A stretch of DNA of 64,000 nt from Caldatribacterium sp051549785 (lineage in GTDB: Bacteria > Atribacterota > Atribacteria > Atribacterales > Caldatribacteriaceae), in contig NZ_CP189974.1 of the NCBI RefSeq assembly GCF_051549785.1, positions 1,612,001-1,676,000 on the forward strand, written 5' to 3'. A program made the position numbers and the translations under genes. The notes under the pieces are model-generated. The model saw only the letters and a list, made by a program, of their open reading frames with translations, was not told where the DNA came from and did not search any database. Below, in pieces: positions 24,346-33,366 of this stretch (positions are counted from its first letter, which is position 1; each line of letters begins with the position of its first letter).

Positions 24346-25242
24346 TCAGACGCGTGATGCAACAAGACCCAGCTCGCGCAGAACCCCAAGAAGCTTCTCT
24401 TCCTTCTCCTTTTCTAGAGAACAGAGTGGCGGTCGAGCCTCTCCAACCTCAAACCCCAGAAGATTCAGGGCTCGCTTCACGGGAATGGGGTTCGTGGAGA
24501 GGAAAAGCGCCCGGAAAAGGGGATAGAGGCGAAGATGGATGGCCCTCGCCTCTTCTACCTTTCCCTCCTCAAAGGCCAGAATCATCTGCTTGATGTCCTG
24601 CCCCACAAGGTGGGAAGCCACGCTCACCACTCCCACGCCCCCCAGGGCAAGAACCACAAGGGTCATGTTATCGTCTCCACTGTACAGCGAAAACCCCTGG
24701 GGAAGAAGCATGGCAAGGCGCGAAAGCTGGTCCGGGCTTCCTGAAGCCTCTTTCAGTGCCACGATGTTGCCAATTTCCGCAAGACGGGCAACCGTTTCCG
24801 GCTCGATGTTCACGCCCGTACGGGAGGGGATATTGTAGAGCATAACGGGGAGACTCACCGCCTCAGCAATGGCCCGGAAATGTCGGTACAGACCCTCCTG
24901 GGGTGGACGATTGTAATAGGGAGCAACGGCAAGAATCCCATGGACGCCGAGCTTTTCGGCTTCCCGGGAAAGGCGTATCGACTCCCGGGTGTTGTACGTG
25001 CACGTCCCTGCGATGACCTTCGCCACTCCTCCGATTTCCTCCAGAGCAAGATCGAAAAGCCGCAACTTTTCTTCTTCCGAAAGCACCGGGGCTTCTCCGG
25101 TTGTGCCCGCAACCACCACACCGTCGGAGCCGTTCTCCACCAGGAATCTCAAAAGCCGGCGAAAAACTGGCTCGTTGATTTCCCCCCGCTCATCAAAAGG
25201 CGTCACCACCGCCGTGATTAGGCGACCAAAGTATCCCTCCAT
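24346..25242 (-). CDS. dapA: 4-hydroxy-tetrahydrodipicolinate synthase
   Basis: 298 residues, pyruvate-aldolase TIM barrel. GTTGEAPVLS binds the substrate carboxylate, YNIPSRTG holds the catalytic Tyr, and LKEASG holds the Schiff-base Lys near residue 161. ATG at 25242 follows GGGGGG; the reading from 25272 adds lysC-overlap residues. Last gene of the lysine operon, with a short U-rich stretch after the stop but no hairpin. The about 299 bases to argC contain the arginine T-box leader. Confidence 0.95.
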   Translation of the reverse strand: MEGYFGRLITAVVTPFDERGEINEPVFRRLLRFLVENGSDGVVVAGTTGEAPVLSEEEKLRLFDLALEEIGGVAKVIAGTCTYNTRESIRLSREAEKLGVHGILAVAPYYNRPPQEGLYRHFRAIAEAVSLPVMLYNIPSRTGVNIEPETVARLAEIGNIVALKEASGSPDQLSRLAMLLPQGFSLYSGDDNMTLVVLALGGVGVVSVASHLVGQDIKQMILAFEEGKVEEARAIHLRLYPLFRALFLSTNPIPVKRALNLLGFEVGEARPPLCSLEKEKEEKLLGVLRELGLVASRV

Positions 25243-25255
25243 GCTTTCCCCCCTT

Positions 25256-26482
25256 TTAGCAGAGCTCGTCAAGCTGAAATTTCCGATGGAGCGCCCTTAT
25301 GGCCTGCTCCATGTCCTTTTCAGCCACAAGACAGGAAATGGTCACATGGGAGTCGCTGGTCTGGAGGATTTCGATTCCAGCATCCCTCAGGGCCTCCACC
25401 ACCTGGGACATCACTCCAGGGCGGTCGGCCATTCCAGAACCCACAAGAGAAACCTTGGCACAGGGTGAGGTCATTTCAAAGAGGAACCCTTCCCGGGAGA
25501 GGATTGTCTGCACTTTCTCCTTCACCCTCTCGTCCACGACAAAAGCCGTGCTCTCGGGGAAGAGGTTGATGAGGTCGATGCTCACCCCGTGTTCGGCAAG
25601 CGCCTGAAAGAGTCGGAGCTTGAGCTCCGGATGACCTCCAAAGCCCACCCGGAACTGTGCCAGTCCTCTTCGATAAGCAATACTGTACACGGGCCTTTCA
25701 TGAGAGAGCACCCGCAGGCCCTCCCGCACAAGTGTCTGGATGTCGCAGATCAGTGTCCCCTTCCCCTCGTCACTCAGACTGCGCACCCGGATGGGAATCC
25801 GATATTCCCGAGCAACATCCATAGCCTTGTGGTGGATGACCTTTGCCCCCTGCTGGACGATCTCCGCGGCCTCCGTATACGTGAGCCCCTTAAGGATCTG
25901 GGCCTCGGGAACGATCCGGGGATCGGCGGTCATCACTCCTTCAACATCGGTGAAAATGTCGACGTAATCCGCCTGGAGGGCAACTCCCAAAACCACAGCC
26001 GTGGTGTCACTCCCCCCCCGGCCGAGGGTGGTGATTTCCCCGTCCTCTGTGACTCCCTGAAAACCCGCCACGACAGCCACATACCCATCCTTGAGGTACT
26101 TTGTAATCCGCTCCGGTTCAACCCGAATGACGGTGGCATCGCCGAAGGACCTATTGGTGATGATCCCCGCCTGTCCTCCGGTGAGAGCAACGGCCCGAAG
26201 GCCCACCCGACGAAGAGCCTGGACCATGATGACCGAGGAGATGATCTCCCCGCAGGAGAGGAGAAGATCGAGATTCCGGGCATCAATTTCCGGGAACTCC
26301 TCCTGAGCCAGGGCAATCAGGGTGTCGGTGGCATATGGAGCCCCTTTCCTTCCCATGGCCGACACGACCACAACGGGAGCAAAGCCCTCCTCATGAGCCT
26401 CCTTCACCTTCATTGCCGCTTTCTCCCGGAGTTCCCGTGTGTGAACCGATGTTCCTCCAAACTTCTGGACAACGATGCGCAT
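25256..26482 (-). CDS. lysC: Aspartokinase with C-terminal ACT domains
   Basis: About 408 residues. The N-terminal kinase motif VVQKFGGTSV, the Ser/Thr-rich GRGGSDTTAVVLG and FTDVEGVMTADPR define the catalytic domain; two ACT domains follow (SLVGSGMADRPGVMSQVVEAL in the second), so lysine and/or threonine feedback is expected. ATG at 26482 has GGGTGAG before it; a GTG at 26491 overlapping the dapL stop is an alternative. It feeds the lysine branch encoded around it; asd (aspartate semialdehyde dehydrogenase) is not in the window. Confidence 0.95.
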   Translation of the reverse strand: MRIVVQKFGGTSVHTRELREKAAMKVKEAHEEGFAPVVVVSAMGRKGAPYATDTLIALAQEEFPEIDARNLDLLLSCGEIISSVIMVQALRRVGLRAVALTGGQAGIITNRSFGDATVIRVEPERITKYLKDGYVAVVAGFQGVTEDGEITTLGRGGSDTTAVVLGVALQADYVDIFTDVEGVMTADPRIVPEAQILKGLTYTEAAEIVQQGAKVIHHKAMDVAREYRIPIRVRSLSDEGKGTLICDIQTLVREGLRVLSHERPVYSIAYRRGLAQFRVGFGGHPELKLRLFQALAEHGVSIDLINLFPESTAFVVDERVKEKVQTILSREGFLFEMTSPCAKVSLVGSGMADRPGVMSQVVEALRDAGIEILQTSDSHVTISCLVAEKDMEQAIRALHRKFQLDELC

Positions 26483-26487
26483 GAATC

Positions 26488-27651
26488 TCACCCACCCAGA
26501 GCGTGGACTATTCGCTCCATTGCCTCCTTGAGCCTCAAAGAGGGCGTTGTAAGGGAAACACGTACAAACCCTTCGCCGTACTTCCCAAATCCCACACCCG
26601 GCGTCACTACTACCTGCGCCCGATCAAGGAGAAACTCCGCAAAGCCCAGCGAAGTGAACCCTGAAGGCACGGGAATCCAGACATAGAAGGTTGCCCTGGG
26701 ATAGGGAAGGTCAAACCCGAGGGCCCGCAGGGTTTCCACCACAAGATTTCGCCGCTCCGTATACACGGGGATAATGCCCTCCAGGGCTTCCTCGACTCTT
26801 GCCAAGGCTTCCACACCTACCCACTGAATGGCGTTGAAAATCCCTGAATCAATATTGGTTTTCACCCGCCCCAGGGCCTCGATGAGTCTGGCATTGCCTA
26901 CGGCAAAGCCGATTCTCCATCCGGTCATGTTGCACATTTTGGAGAGAGAGTGGAACTCAATGGCCACTTCCTTTGCTCCTTCAACCTCGAGAATCGAAGG
27001 AGCCCTGTACCCATCAAAGCTAATCTCCGAGTACGCCAGATCATGGGCAATGATGAAGCCAAACCGATGGGCAAGGCGGACAACTTCCTGGAAGAATTCA
27101 TGAGGAGCCGTGCTCGAAGTGGGGTTGTTGGGATAGTTCAAAAAGACGAGCTTCACCCGCTCCAGAAGGCTCTCGGGAAAGGCCGAAAAGTCAGGAAGAA
27201 AGTGGTTACTGGGAAGAAGGGGCAGCGGGAGAGGAACGCCTCCGGCGAGCAAGGTACCAATTTTGTACACGGGGTACCCTGGGTCACTGGCCAGAACAAG
27301 GTCACCGGGGTCTACCACACACCAGGGAAAGTGGGCAATGCCCTCTTTCGAGCCGATGAGCGCCACGACTTCCCGGTCCGGGTCAAGGAGAACCCCAAAG
27401 CGCCTCTTGTACCAGGAGGCTACCGCCTCCCGAAAGGCATAGAGCCCCCGATACGAGGGATACCGGTGATTCTCGGGGTTCCGCACTTCCTGACACATCC
27501 GTTCCACGAGGAAACCCGGGGTTGGCAAATCCGGATCCCCGATGCCAAGGTCAATGATATCTTTCCCCTCTTCCCTTGCCCGGGCAATTTTCTTCTCGAT
27601 TTCCGCAAAGAGATAGGGAGGGAGATTCTTTATGCGCTGGGCAACATCCAC
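26488..27651 (-). CDS. dapL: LL-diaminopimelate aminotransferase
   Basis: 387 residues, fold type I PLP enzyme. It starts QRIKNLPPYLFAEIEKKIA, has GIGDPDLPTP, FLNYPNNPTSS, and the PLP Lys in EFHSLSKMCNMTGWR near residue 236, the pattern of the DapL/bacterial LL-DAP aminotransferases. It makes LL-DAP directly from tetrahydrodipicolinate, which explains why dapD, dapC and dapE are absent from the operon. Start GTG at 27651 overlaps the dapF 3' end by 22 bases. Confidence 0.92.
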   Translation of the reverse strand: MDVAQRIKNLPPYLFAEIEKKIARAREEGKDIIDLGIGDPDLPTPGFLVERMCQEVRNPENHRYPSYRGLYAFREAVASWYKRRFGVLLDPDREVVALIGSKEGIAHFPWCVVDPGDLVLASDPGYPVYKIGTLLAGGVPLPLPLLPSNHFLPDFSAFPESLLERVKLVFLNYPNNPTSSTAPHEFFQEVVRLAHRFGFIIAHDLAYSEISFDGYRAPSILEVEGAKEVAIEFHSLSKMCNMTGWRIGFAVGNARLIEALGRVKTNIDSGIFNAIQWVGVEALARVEEALEGIIPVYTERRNLVVETLRALGFDLPYPRATFYVWIPVPSGFTSLGFAEFLLDRAQVVVTPGVGFGKYGEGFVRVSLTTPSLRLKEAMERIVHALGG

Positions 27652-28487
27652 GCGTCCACCGCCTCCTTAAGAAGACGAGCTTCAAAGACCTCCTCGGCCG
27701 GTCCTTCAAGGTAGAGATGGCCATCCTCTTTCCATACCACGGTGAGTGTCCCACCAGGGAGATGCACGAGGACTCTCCGTTCGAGCACACCCCGGGCAAC
27801 GCCTACCGCCACTACTGCGCAGGCCCCGGTACCGCACGCCAGAGTTGCTCCCACTCCCCGTTCCCACACCTTTACCCTCACCTCTTCCGGGCTGAGGACC
27901 TCCACAAACTCCACGTTCGTCCGTTGAGGGAAGAGCGGGTGGTGCTCAATGAGCGGTCCAAAGTGTTCCCAGTTTTCCGGAAGCTCAAAAATCACTGCGT
28001 GAGGATTTCCCACAGAGACTGCACTGAGCATGAATTCCCGACCATCGACCGTGACGGCCACATGCAGTGCGGACTCTTCCGGAACACCCACAGGAATCTC
28101 CTGAGGACGAAAGCGAGGTTCCCCCATGTCCACAACCACCCTTACAACCCGATCCCCCTCGGCGATGACCCTGGGAACGACGATACCCGCCTTCGTCTCC
28201 ACCCGAAAGGTTTCCTTTGTCACCATTCCCCGTTCAAAGGCAAACTTTGCCAGACACCGGATGCCGTTGCCACACATCTCTGCCTCGCTTCCGTCAGCGT
28301 TGAAGATGCGCATGCGCACATCTGCAACCTCTGAGGGCAAAACCTCAATGACCCCATCGGCCCCAACGCCGAAATGGCGGTCACAGAGCTTTCGGACCAC
28401 ATCGGGAGAAAGGACGATACCACCAAGCATCTCTGGAGTGCAGAGGAGGAAATCGTTGCCCAGACCGTGCATCTTCACAAAGCGCAT
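27630..28487 (-). CDS. dapF: Diaminopimelate epimerase
   Basis: 285 residues. Both active-site cysteines are visible: MCGNGIRCLAKFA near residue 75 and ACGTGACAVVAVG near 220. It turns LL-DAP into meso-DAP for lysine and peptidoglycan. ATG at 28487 is behind TAGGGGGGAG; an upstream extension to 28610 only translates the dapB 3' end. Confidence 0.96.
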   Translation of the reverse strand: MRFVKMHGLGNDFLLCTPEMLGGIVLSPDVVRKLCDRHFGVGADGVIEVLPSEVADVRMRIFNADGSEAEMCGNGIRCLAKFAFERGMVTKETFRVETKAGIVVPRVIAEGDRVVRVVVDMGEPRFRPQEIPVGVPEESALHVAVTVDGREFMLSAVSVGNPHAVIFELPENWEHFGPLIEHHPLFPQRTNVEFVEVLSPEEVRVKVWERGVGATLACGTGACAVVAVGVARGVLERRVLVHLPGGTLTVVWKEDGHLYLEGPAEEVFEARLLKEAVDAWMLPSA

Positions 28488-28497
28488 CGTCTCCCCC

Positions 28498-29286
28498 CTA
28501 TTCGAGCCCCAGAATGCCTTCAAGACCGTAGTAGAATTGCGGGGCCTCACAGACCTTCCGGAGCGCCAGCAGTACCCCAGGCATGAAGGAGGAACGGCTG
28601 AGTGAGTCATGGCGAATGGTCAAAACCTGCCCTTCTCCGCCGAAAATCACCTCCTGATGGGCCACAAAGCCCGGAAGGCGAACACTGTGGACCCGTACCC
28701 CCCGATACATTCCACCCCGGGCTCCCGCAACGAGTTCCTGACCCTCAGGGGTCATGAAATGCCCGGAATCCATCCCTTCAATGGTTTTGAGGGCTGTACC
28801 CGAAGGAGCATCCTTCTTTTGGGGATGATGGTACTCAATAACCTCCACCGCCTGGAAGAAAGGCGCAGCAACCCGGGCAAAGTACATCATGAGCACCGCT
28901 CCGATGGCGAAATTCGGGGCTATCACGCACCCAAGCCGTTCTCTCTCCACAACCTGGCGTATATTCTGAATTTCGTCCTGGGTAAGGCCTGTTGTGCCGA
29001 TGACCATGGCCATACGGTATTTCACAAAGACCGGGAAGTTCTTCCGCAAAGCCTCGGCATGGGTGAAGTCACAAACAACCTGAGGAGCACTCTCCTCAAG
29101 GACGCGTTCAAGGTCATCCTGTATGGGGATGCCCAGAGGCCCTACGCCTGAAAGCACACCCGCGTCCTGCCCCACTTCCTGCACATCACAGGCCCCCACA
29201 AGGACAAAATCCTTCTCCCGAGCCAGAGTCCGCACGATTTCTCTCCCCATTTTCCCCGCAGCACCCACCACACAGACACGAATCAC
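28498..29286 (-). CDS. dapB: 4-hydroxy-tetrahydrodipicolinate reductase
   Basis: 262 residues. N-terminal Rossmann motif VVGAAGKMGREIV, GTTGLT, and the catalytic signature EYHHPQKKDAPSGTA near residue 149 with the His-His-Lys group. Start is GTG at 29286, giving a GTGA overlap with lysA. Confidence 0.96.
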   Translation of the reverse strand: MIRVCVVGAAGKMGREIVRTLAREKDFVLVGACDVQEVGQDAGVLSGVGPLGIPIQDDLERVLEESAPQVVCDFTHAEALRKNFPVFVKYRMAMVIGTTGLTQDEIQNIRQVVERERLGCVIAPNFAIGAVLMMYFARVAAPFFQAVEVIEYHHPQKKDAPSGTALKTIEGMDSGHFMTPEGQELVAGARGGMYRGVRVHSVRLPGFVAHQEVIFGGEGQVLTIRHDSLSRSSFMPGVLLALRKVCEAPQFYYGLEGILGLE

Positions 29287-30602
29287 CCTGCTCCCTCCTC
29301 AGGAATCACGTCCTTCCGCAAAAGATCGCTCAGGCTCTCCGGCCGCACCACAAGACGCGCCGTGCCATTTCGAACGAACACCACGCCGGGACGGGGAATA
29401 AGGTTGTAGTTTGAGGCCATGGAATAGTTGTAGGCACCGGTCCCTTCAACGACCAGAATGTCTCCCCTCTTCACCCTTGGGAGTTCAATCTCCGGGATGA
29501 GCACATCTCCTGACTCACAGCACTTCCCCACGATGGCCACCGTTTCCTTTTCCCCTCCCTCAACCCGGTTCCCTAAAAGCGCCTGGTACCGGGCTCCGTA
29601 GAGCACCGGACGGGGGTTGTCGGTCATACCACCATTCACGGCAACGTATTTCTTGACCCCGGGAATTTCCTTGACGAAACCCACCCGGTATACTGTACTC
29701 CCCGCAGTGTTGACGATGGACCGCCCGGGTTCAACGAAGAGCACCGGGAGAGGGTAAGAAAGGGAAAGGCATTTCTCCCGTACCTTCCCGGTAAGTGCTT
29801 CAACGTAGGAACGGATTGAGGGGAAATCCCCCTTCTCCCCATCAAGGTACGGGACACCCAGCCCTCCGCCGAGATCGAGCTCTTCAAGCAGAAGACCGTG
29901 GTTTCTGCGGAGGGCATCCATGAACTCTAAAAGGATGTCCACAGCCTTCAAGAAAGGGTCAAGCGTCCGTATTTGGGATCCGATGTGACAGTGCACCCCT
30001 CGAACGTCAAGATAGGGAGAAGATGCCGCAAGGAGGAAGGCCTTTTCGGCTATCCCCTCAACAAGGGGGAAACCGAATTTACTCTCAACCCTTCCTGTGG
30101 TGATGTACGCGTGGGTGTGAGGGTCAACGCCAGGGGTAACGCGAAGGAGAACAGGGAGTTTGCCATGAACGTACTGTTTGCTCTCTTCCAGAAGGCACTC
30201 AAGCTCCTCAAAGCCGTCCACAACCCATCGCCCGACACCCTCACGAAGCGCCAGGGCACGCTCCTCATCGGTTTTGTTGTTCCCGTGGAAAATCAGACGG
30301 TTCCAGGGAAAACCGCTTCCCCGGGCAACGAAGTATTCTCCCCCTGAGACAACATCAAGCCAGAGACCTTCCTGCGCCACAAGACGACACATTGCCCCAC
30401 AGAGGAAAGCCTTGCCCGCGTAGGCCACGTGGAAACTTGGGTAATGCTGGGCAAAGGCCTCCCGGTATTCCCTCATCGCCCCCACGATTTCCTCCTCATC
30501 GAAAACGTAAAGAGGAGTACCGAACTGTTCCGCAAGGGCCACAACATCGCACTGGCCAATCTCAAGGTGATTGAGGGCGTTGACGCTCTTTCGGCCTAAC
30601 AT
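29283..30602 (-). CDS. lysA: Diaminopimelate decarboxylase
   Basis: 439 residues, alanine-racemase-fold PLP enzyme. The PLP Lys is in FHVAYAGKAFLC near residue 57, HIGSQI and the glycine-rich LDLGGGLGVPY bind phosphate, and CCESGDVL provides the active-site Cys. It makes lysine from meso-DAP. ATG at 30602 follows GGAGG at 6-base spacing. First gene of the lysine operon, about 20 bases after the predicted transcription start, so there is no room for a lysine riboswitch. Confidence 0.96.
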   Translation of the reverse strand: MLGRKSVNALNHLEIGQCDVVALAEQFGTPLYVFDEEEIVGAMREYREAFAQHYPSFHVAYAGKAFLCGAMCRLVAQEGLWLDVVSGGEYFVARGSGFPWNRLIFHGNNKTDEERALALREGVGRWVVDGFEELECLLEESKQYVHGKLPVLLRVTPGVDPHTHAYITTGRVESKFGFPLVEGIAEKAFLLAASSPYLDVRGVHCHIGSQIRTLDPFLKAVDILLEFMDALRRNHGLLLEELDLGGGLGVPYLDGEKGDFPSIRSYVEALTGKVREKCLSLSYPLPVLFVEPGRSIVNTAGSTVYRVGFVKEIPGVKKYVAVNGGMTDNPRPVLYGARYQALLGNRVEGGEKETVAIVGKCCESGDVLIPEIELPRVKRGDILVVEGTGAYNYSMASNYNLIPRPGVVFVRNGTARLVVRPESLSDLLRKDVIPEEGAG

Positions 30603-30628
30603 TGTCTGCCTCCAGAAACTTTTTGGTT

Positions 30629-30657
30629 TTATTAACACAAGGAACCGTTTCTGTCAA
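30629..30657 (-). promoter_or_regulatory. Sigma-A promoter of the lysine operon
   Basis: TTGACA (30657-30652), 17 bases, TAATAA (30634-30629), between the PAC2 gene stop and lysA. Confidence 0.85.
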
Positions 30658-30664
30658 CGAGGTT

Positions 30665-31525
30665 TTACAGCTTGTCGATTCCGTGTCTTCTGAGCCATTC
30701 CCGAAAGCTCTCTTCGTCCCCAAGAATTTCCTGGTCGTAATTCTCCTCGAGCTTTCGAATTTGGTCAGCAAGTTCGGGACGGTCGGCGACGAGCTTATCG
30801 ATGTTTTTCTCGAATTCGTCGCAGAGGGCATCAAGGTCGTCAAGGGGAAGAGAAAGCCCGGCAAAGGGCAGAAGCACGCGGAGCGCTGCCCGGATGCCTT
30901 TTGGATTCGTGGCCTGAACATACATGGGGATTTCCACGACGATGTTCACCATCTCCACGCCTTTCGTCCTTGCCGTGACCGTCATGAGCGTCGTGATGCT
31001 CGCTGGACCTTCGTAGTTGCTGAAGCGGACTCCGTAAGGAAGGAGCTTCTCCTTCAGGGCCTCATCGGAGACGGAACAGTAGACCCGGGGTTCCCGGGTA
31101 TGAGGGGTGAGGCCGCTGACGCTCCCCACGAAAACCACCCGCCGGACTCCGAACTCCTTGAGGAACAGAAACACGTCGTCAACGTACTCCCGCCACCGGA
31201 TGTTCGGTTCCTTACCGAAGAAAAGCACGACGTTTTTCCCGTCGGCACAGAAAAAGTGGTTCTGGGGATAGCGGAATTCCCGCACTAAGCCCTCACGGAT
31301 AAGGGTATAGGGACGGAACTGAGCTACCTCTTCCATACTCCCAGGGAGGTTGAAAATGTAAAAATCGTACGGCTCAATCTGAGCCAGGATCTCCGCCTGC
31401 AGTTTGTCCCTGAGGTACATCACCGTCCCGGTAGAGACGCTTCCACCATCCATCCAGCCAGTGAAACCCACAATGAGAACAGGATCCTGAAGCACAGGCC
31501 TCCGGTAAATGATGAGCCGGCTCAT
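30665..31525 (-). CDS. PAC2 (proteasome assembly chaperone) family protein
   Basis: About 286 residues, starting MSRLIIYRRPVLQDPVLIVGFTGWMDGG, with VFVGSVSGLTPHTREP and SNYEGPASITTLMTVTA in the middle, the pattern of bacterial PAC2/COG2047-like proteins; the C-terminal 60 residues are helical and charged. Bacterial members have no settled function, although related proteins form ATP-grasp ligase partners or chaperones. ATG at 31525 follows GGAAGTGA; a GTG at 31546 overlaps the dnaB stop. Last gene of the metK-dnaB transcript. Confidence 0.8.
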   Translation of the reverse strand: MSRLIIYRRPVLQDPVLIVGFTGWMDGGSVSTGTVMYLRDKLQAEILAQIEPYDFYIFNLPGSMEEVAQFRPYTLIREGLVREFRYPQNHFFCADGKNVVLFFGKEPNIRWREYVDDVFLFLKEFGVRRVVFVGSVSGLTPHTREPRVYCSVSDEALKEKLLPYGVRFSNYEGPASITTLMTVTARTKGVEMVNIVVEIPMYVQATNPKGIRAALRVLLPFAGLSLPLDDLDALCDEFEKNIDKLVADRPELADQIRKLEENYDQEILGDEESFREWLRRHGIDKL

Positions 31526-31542
31526 GGATTCACTTCCCTTCC

Positions 31543-32883
31543 TCACAGCGATGGTTCCGGTACCCGACGGGCAAGATTCTCGAAGCGGGCGAAATCTTTC
31601 TGGAAGAGGAGTTCAACCGTCCCCACAGGACCGTTCCGCTGCTTGGCCACGATGACTTCGGCAATGTTCTTTTTCGACGTATTCGGGTTGTAGTAATCCT
31701 CCCGATAGATGAGAATGACGAGGTCCGCATCCTGTTCAATGGCACCGCTTTCCCTCAGGTCGGAAAGCTGGGGTCGTTTTGGACTGCGCTGCTCCACAGC
31801 ACGACTCAGCTGGGAAACGGCGATAACGGGGATATTGAGCTCCCTCGCCATGGCCTTCAGAGAACGGGAAATCTCGGAAATCTCCTGCTGACGGTTCTCG
31901 GAACGGCCGTAACCCTTCATGAGCTGGAGATAGTCGATAATAACAAGACCGAGGTTCTTCTCGGCCTTGAGACGGCGGGCCTTCGCCCGGAGCTCGAGCA
32001 CCGATATGCTCGGGGTATCGTCGATGAAAATCGGGGCCTCGGCAAGCCTCCCCGCCGCGTGAGCCAGTTGAGGCCAGTCCCTTTCTGTAAGGAACCCCTT
32101 CCGCACTCTCCCTGCGTCAATGCGAGCCTCGCTGCAGAGCATACGCTGGGCGATCTGGTCCTTTGACATCTCAAGGCTGAAAATGGCCACGGGGATTTTC
32201 TTCTCCACACCGACGTACTGGGCAACATTCAGACAGAAGCTCGTCTTCCCCATGCCCGGACGAGCAGCTACGACGATGAAATCAGAGGGCTGGAAACCTG
32301 CGGTGAGGACATCAAGGTCGACGAATCCTGAAGGAACGCCCGTGACGTGCTCGTCGCGATGGTAAAGCTCAGTAATGCGGTCAAATGCCTCGTTGACCAC
32401 CTCTTTGAGAGGAACAAAGTCAGAACGAATTCGCTTCTGGGAAAGCTGGAGAATGAGATTTTGGGCCTGATCGAGGAGTTCGCTTGCTTCGAGTCTGGCT
32501 TCGTAACTCTCCCGGATGATGCGCGTGCACAACTGAATGAGCGATCGAATAAGGGACTTCTCCTCCACGATATGGGCGTAGTACTCGACGTTCGCCGCCG
32601 TTGGAACAACGTTGACCAGCTGGGCCAGGTACTCCATGCCGCCAACGCTTTCGAGCTTCCCCTTCTGCCTGAGCTTCTCAGCCAGGGTCACCAAATCGCA
32701 GACTTTGTCCTCATCAAAGAGCTCGGCCATGCTCTCGAAAATGATCCGGTGCGCCTCGTAGTAAAAGTCCTCAGGGCGCAGGATTTCAAGCGCCTTCAGG
32801 AGGGCTTCCCGGTCAAGGAGCATCGATCCCAGCGTTGCCTGCTCAGCCTCAACACTGTGTGGAGGAATGCGATCAATGCCCAG
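31543..32883 (-). CDS. dnaB: Replicative DNA helicase, with a non-standard start codon
   Basis: About 446 residues. The N-terminal primase-interacting domain begins DRIPPHSVEAEQATLGSMLLD; the RecA-like domain has Walker A ARPGMGKTSFC, Walker B LVIIDYLQL, and the arginine-finger/L2 region RESGAIEQDADLVILIYRE. The first ATG in frame (32823) would cut off IPPHSVEAEQATLGS, which is conserved in DnaB. Upstream there is no ATG, GTG or TTG before an in-frame stop. Candidates are CTG at 32883 (GAGGTG lies 7 bases upstream) or ATT at 32877, which overlaps the rplI stop as ATTGA. I mark the CTG. Confidence 0.93.
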   Translation of the reverse strand: MGIDRIPPHSVEAEQATLGSMLLDREALLKALEILRPEDFYYEAHRIIFESMAELFDEDKVCDLVTLAEKLRQKGKLESVGGMEYLAQLVNVVPTAANVEYYAHIVEEKSLIRSLIQLCTRIIRESYEARLEASELLDQAQNLILQLSQKRIRSDFVPLKEVVNEAFDRITELYHRDEHVTGVPSGFVDLDVLTAGFQPSDFIVVAARPGMGKTSFCLNVAQYVGVEKKIPVAIFSLEMSKDQIAQRMLCSEARIDAGRVRKGFLTERDWPQLAHAAGRLAEAPIFIDDTPSISVLELRAKARRLKAEKNLGLVIIDYLQLMKGYGRSENRQQEISEISRSLKAMARELNIPVIAVSQLSRAVEQRSPKRPQLSDLRESGAIEQDADLVILIYREDYYNPNTSKKNIAEVIVAKQRNGPVGTVELLFQKDFARFENLARRVPEPSL

Positions 32884-33352
32884 AAGTCGACACCTCGCCG
32901 CCAGTTTCTTCCGGGAGAACTTTCACCGTGAGGGTCGCCGTTACACCCCGCCCGAGGTTCACCCTTACCCTGTGTTCCCCAAGGTCCTTGATGGGCTCCT
33001 CAAGGTCAATGTGCTTTCGGTCGAATTCCCTCCTGATCTCCTGAGTGATGCGTTCGGCAATCTCCTTCGAGGTCAGGGAACCGTAGAGCTTCCCCGTCTC
33101 ACCGGCTTTCTTCCGGAATTCGAGAACCATGCCATCGAGGAGCTTCTTGAGAGCCTGGGCCTCCTGAAGCTCCTTCTCTTCTGTCATCGCCTTCTTGCGG
33201 CGGATGGCCTCAATCTGAGAAATACTTGCCTCCGTAGCTAAAACGGCGAGCTTTCTCGGCAACAGGTAATTGCGGGCGTACCCCCGTCGAACCTCGACCA
33301 CGTCACCCTCTTTCCCAAGGTTTTCCACGTCCTGCAGGAGGATAACCTTCAT
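32873..33352 (-). CDS. rplI: 50S ribosomal protein L9
   Basis: 159 residues. The N-terminal domain MKVILLQDVENLGKEGDVVE with GYARNYLLPRKLA is followed by the long connecting helix and the C-terminal rRNA-binding domain. ATG at 33352 follows AAGGAGGTTG. It lies between yybS and dnaB, the usual order in Firmicutes-like genomes. Confidence 0.97.
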   Translation of the reverse strand: MKVILLQDVENLGKEGDVVEVRRGYARNYLLPRKLAVLATEASISQIEAIRRKKAMTEEKELQEAQALKKLLDGMVLEFRKKAGETGKLYGSLTSKEIAERITQEIRREFDRKHIDLEEPIKDLGEHRVRVNLGRGVTATLTVKVLPEETGGEVSTSGH

Positions 33353-33366
33353 GCTCTCAACCTCCT

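Noticed and set aside
30603..30628. Lysine riboswitch before lysA
   Set aside because: The predicted leader is about 20 bases.
31543..32823. dnaB beginning at the ATG at 32823
   Set aside because: It would remove the conserved IPPHSVEAEQATLGS segment that is plainly encoded upstream in the same frame.
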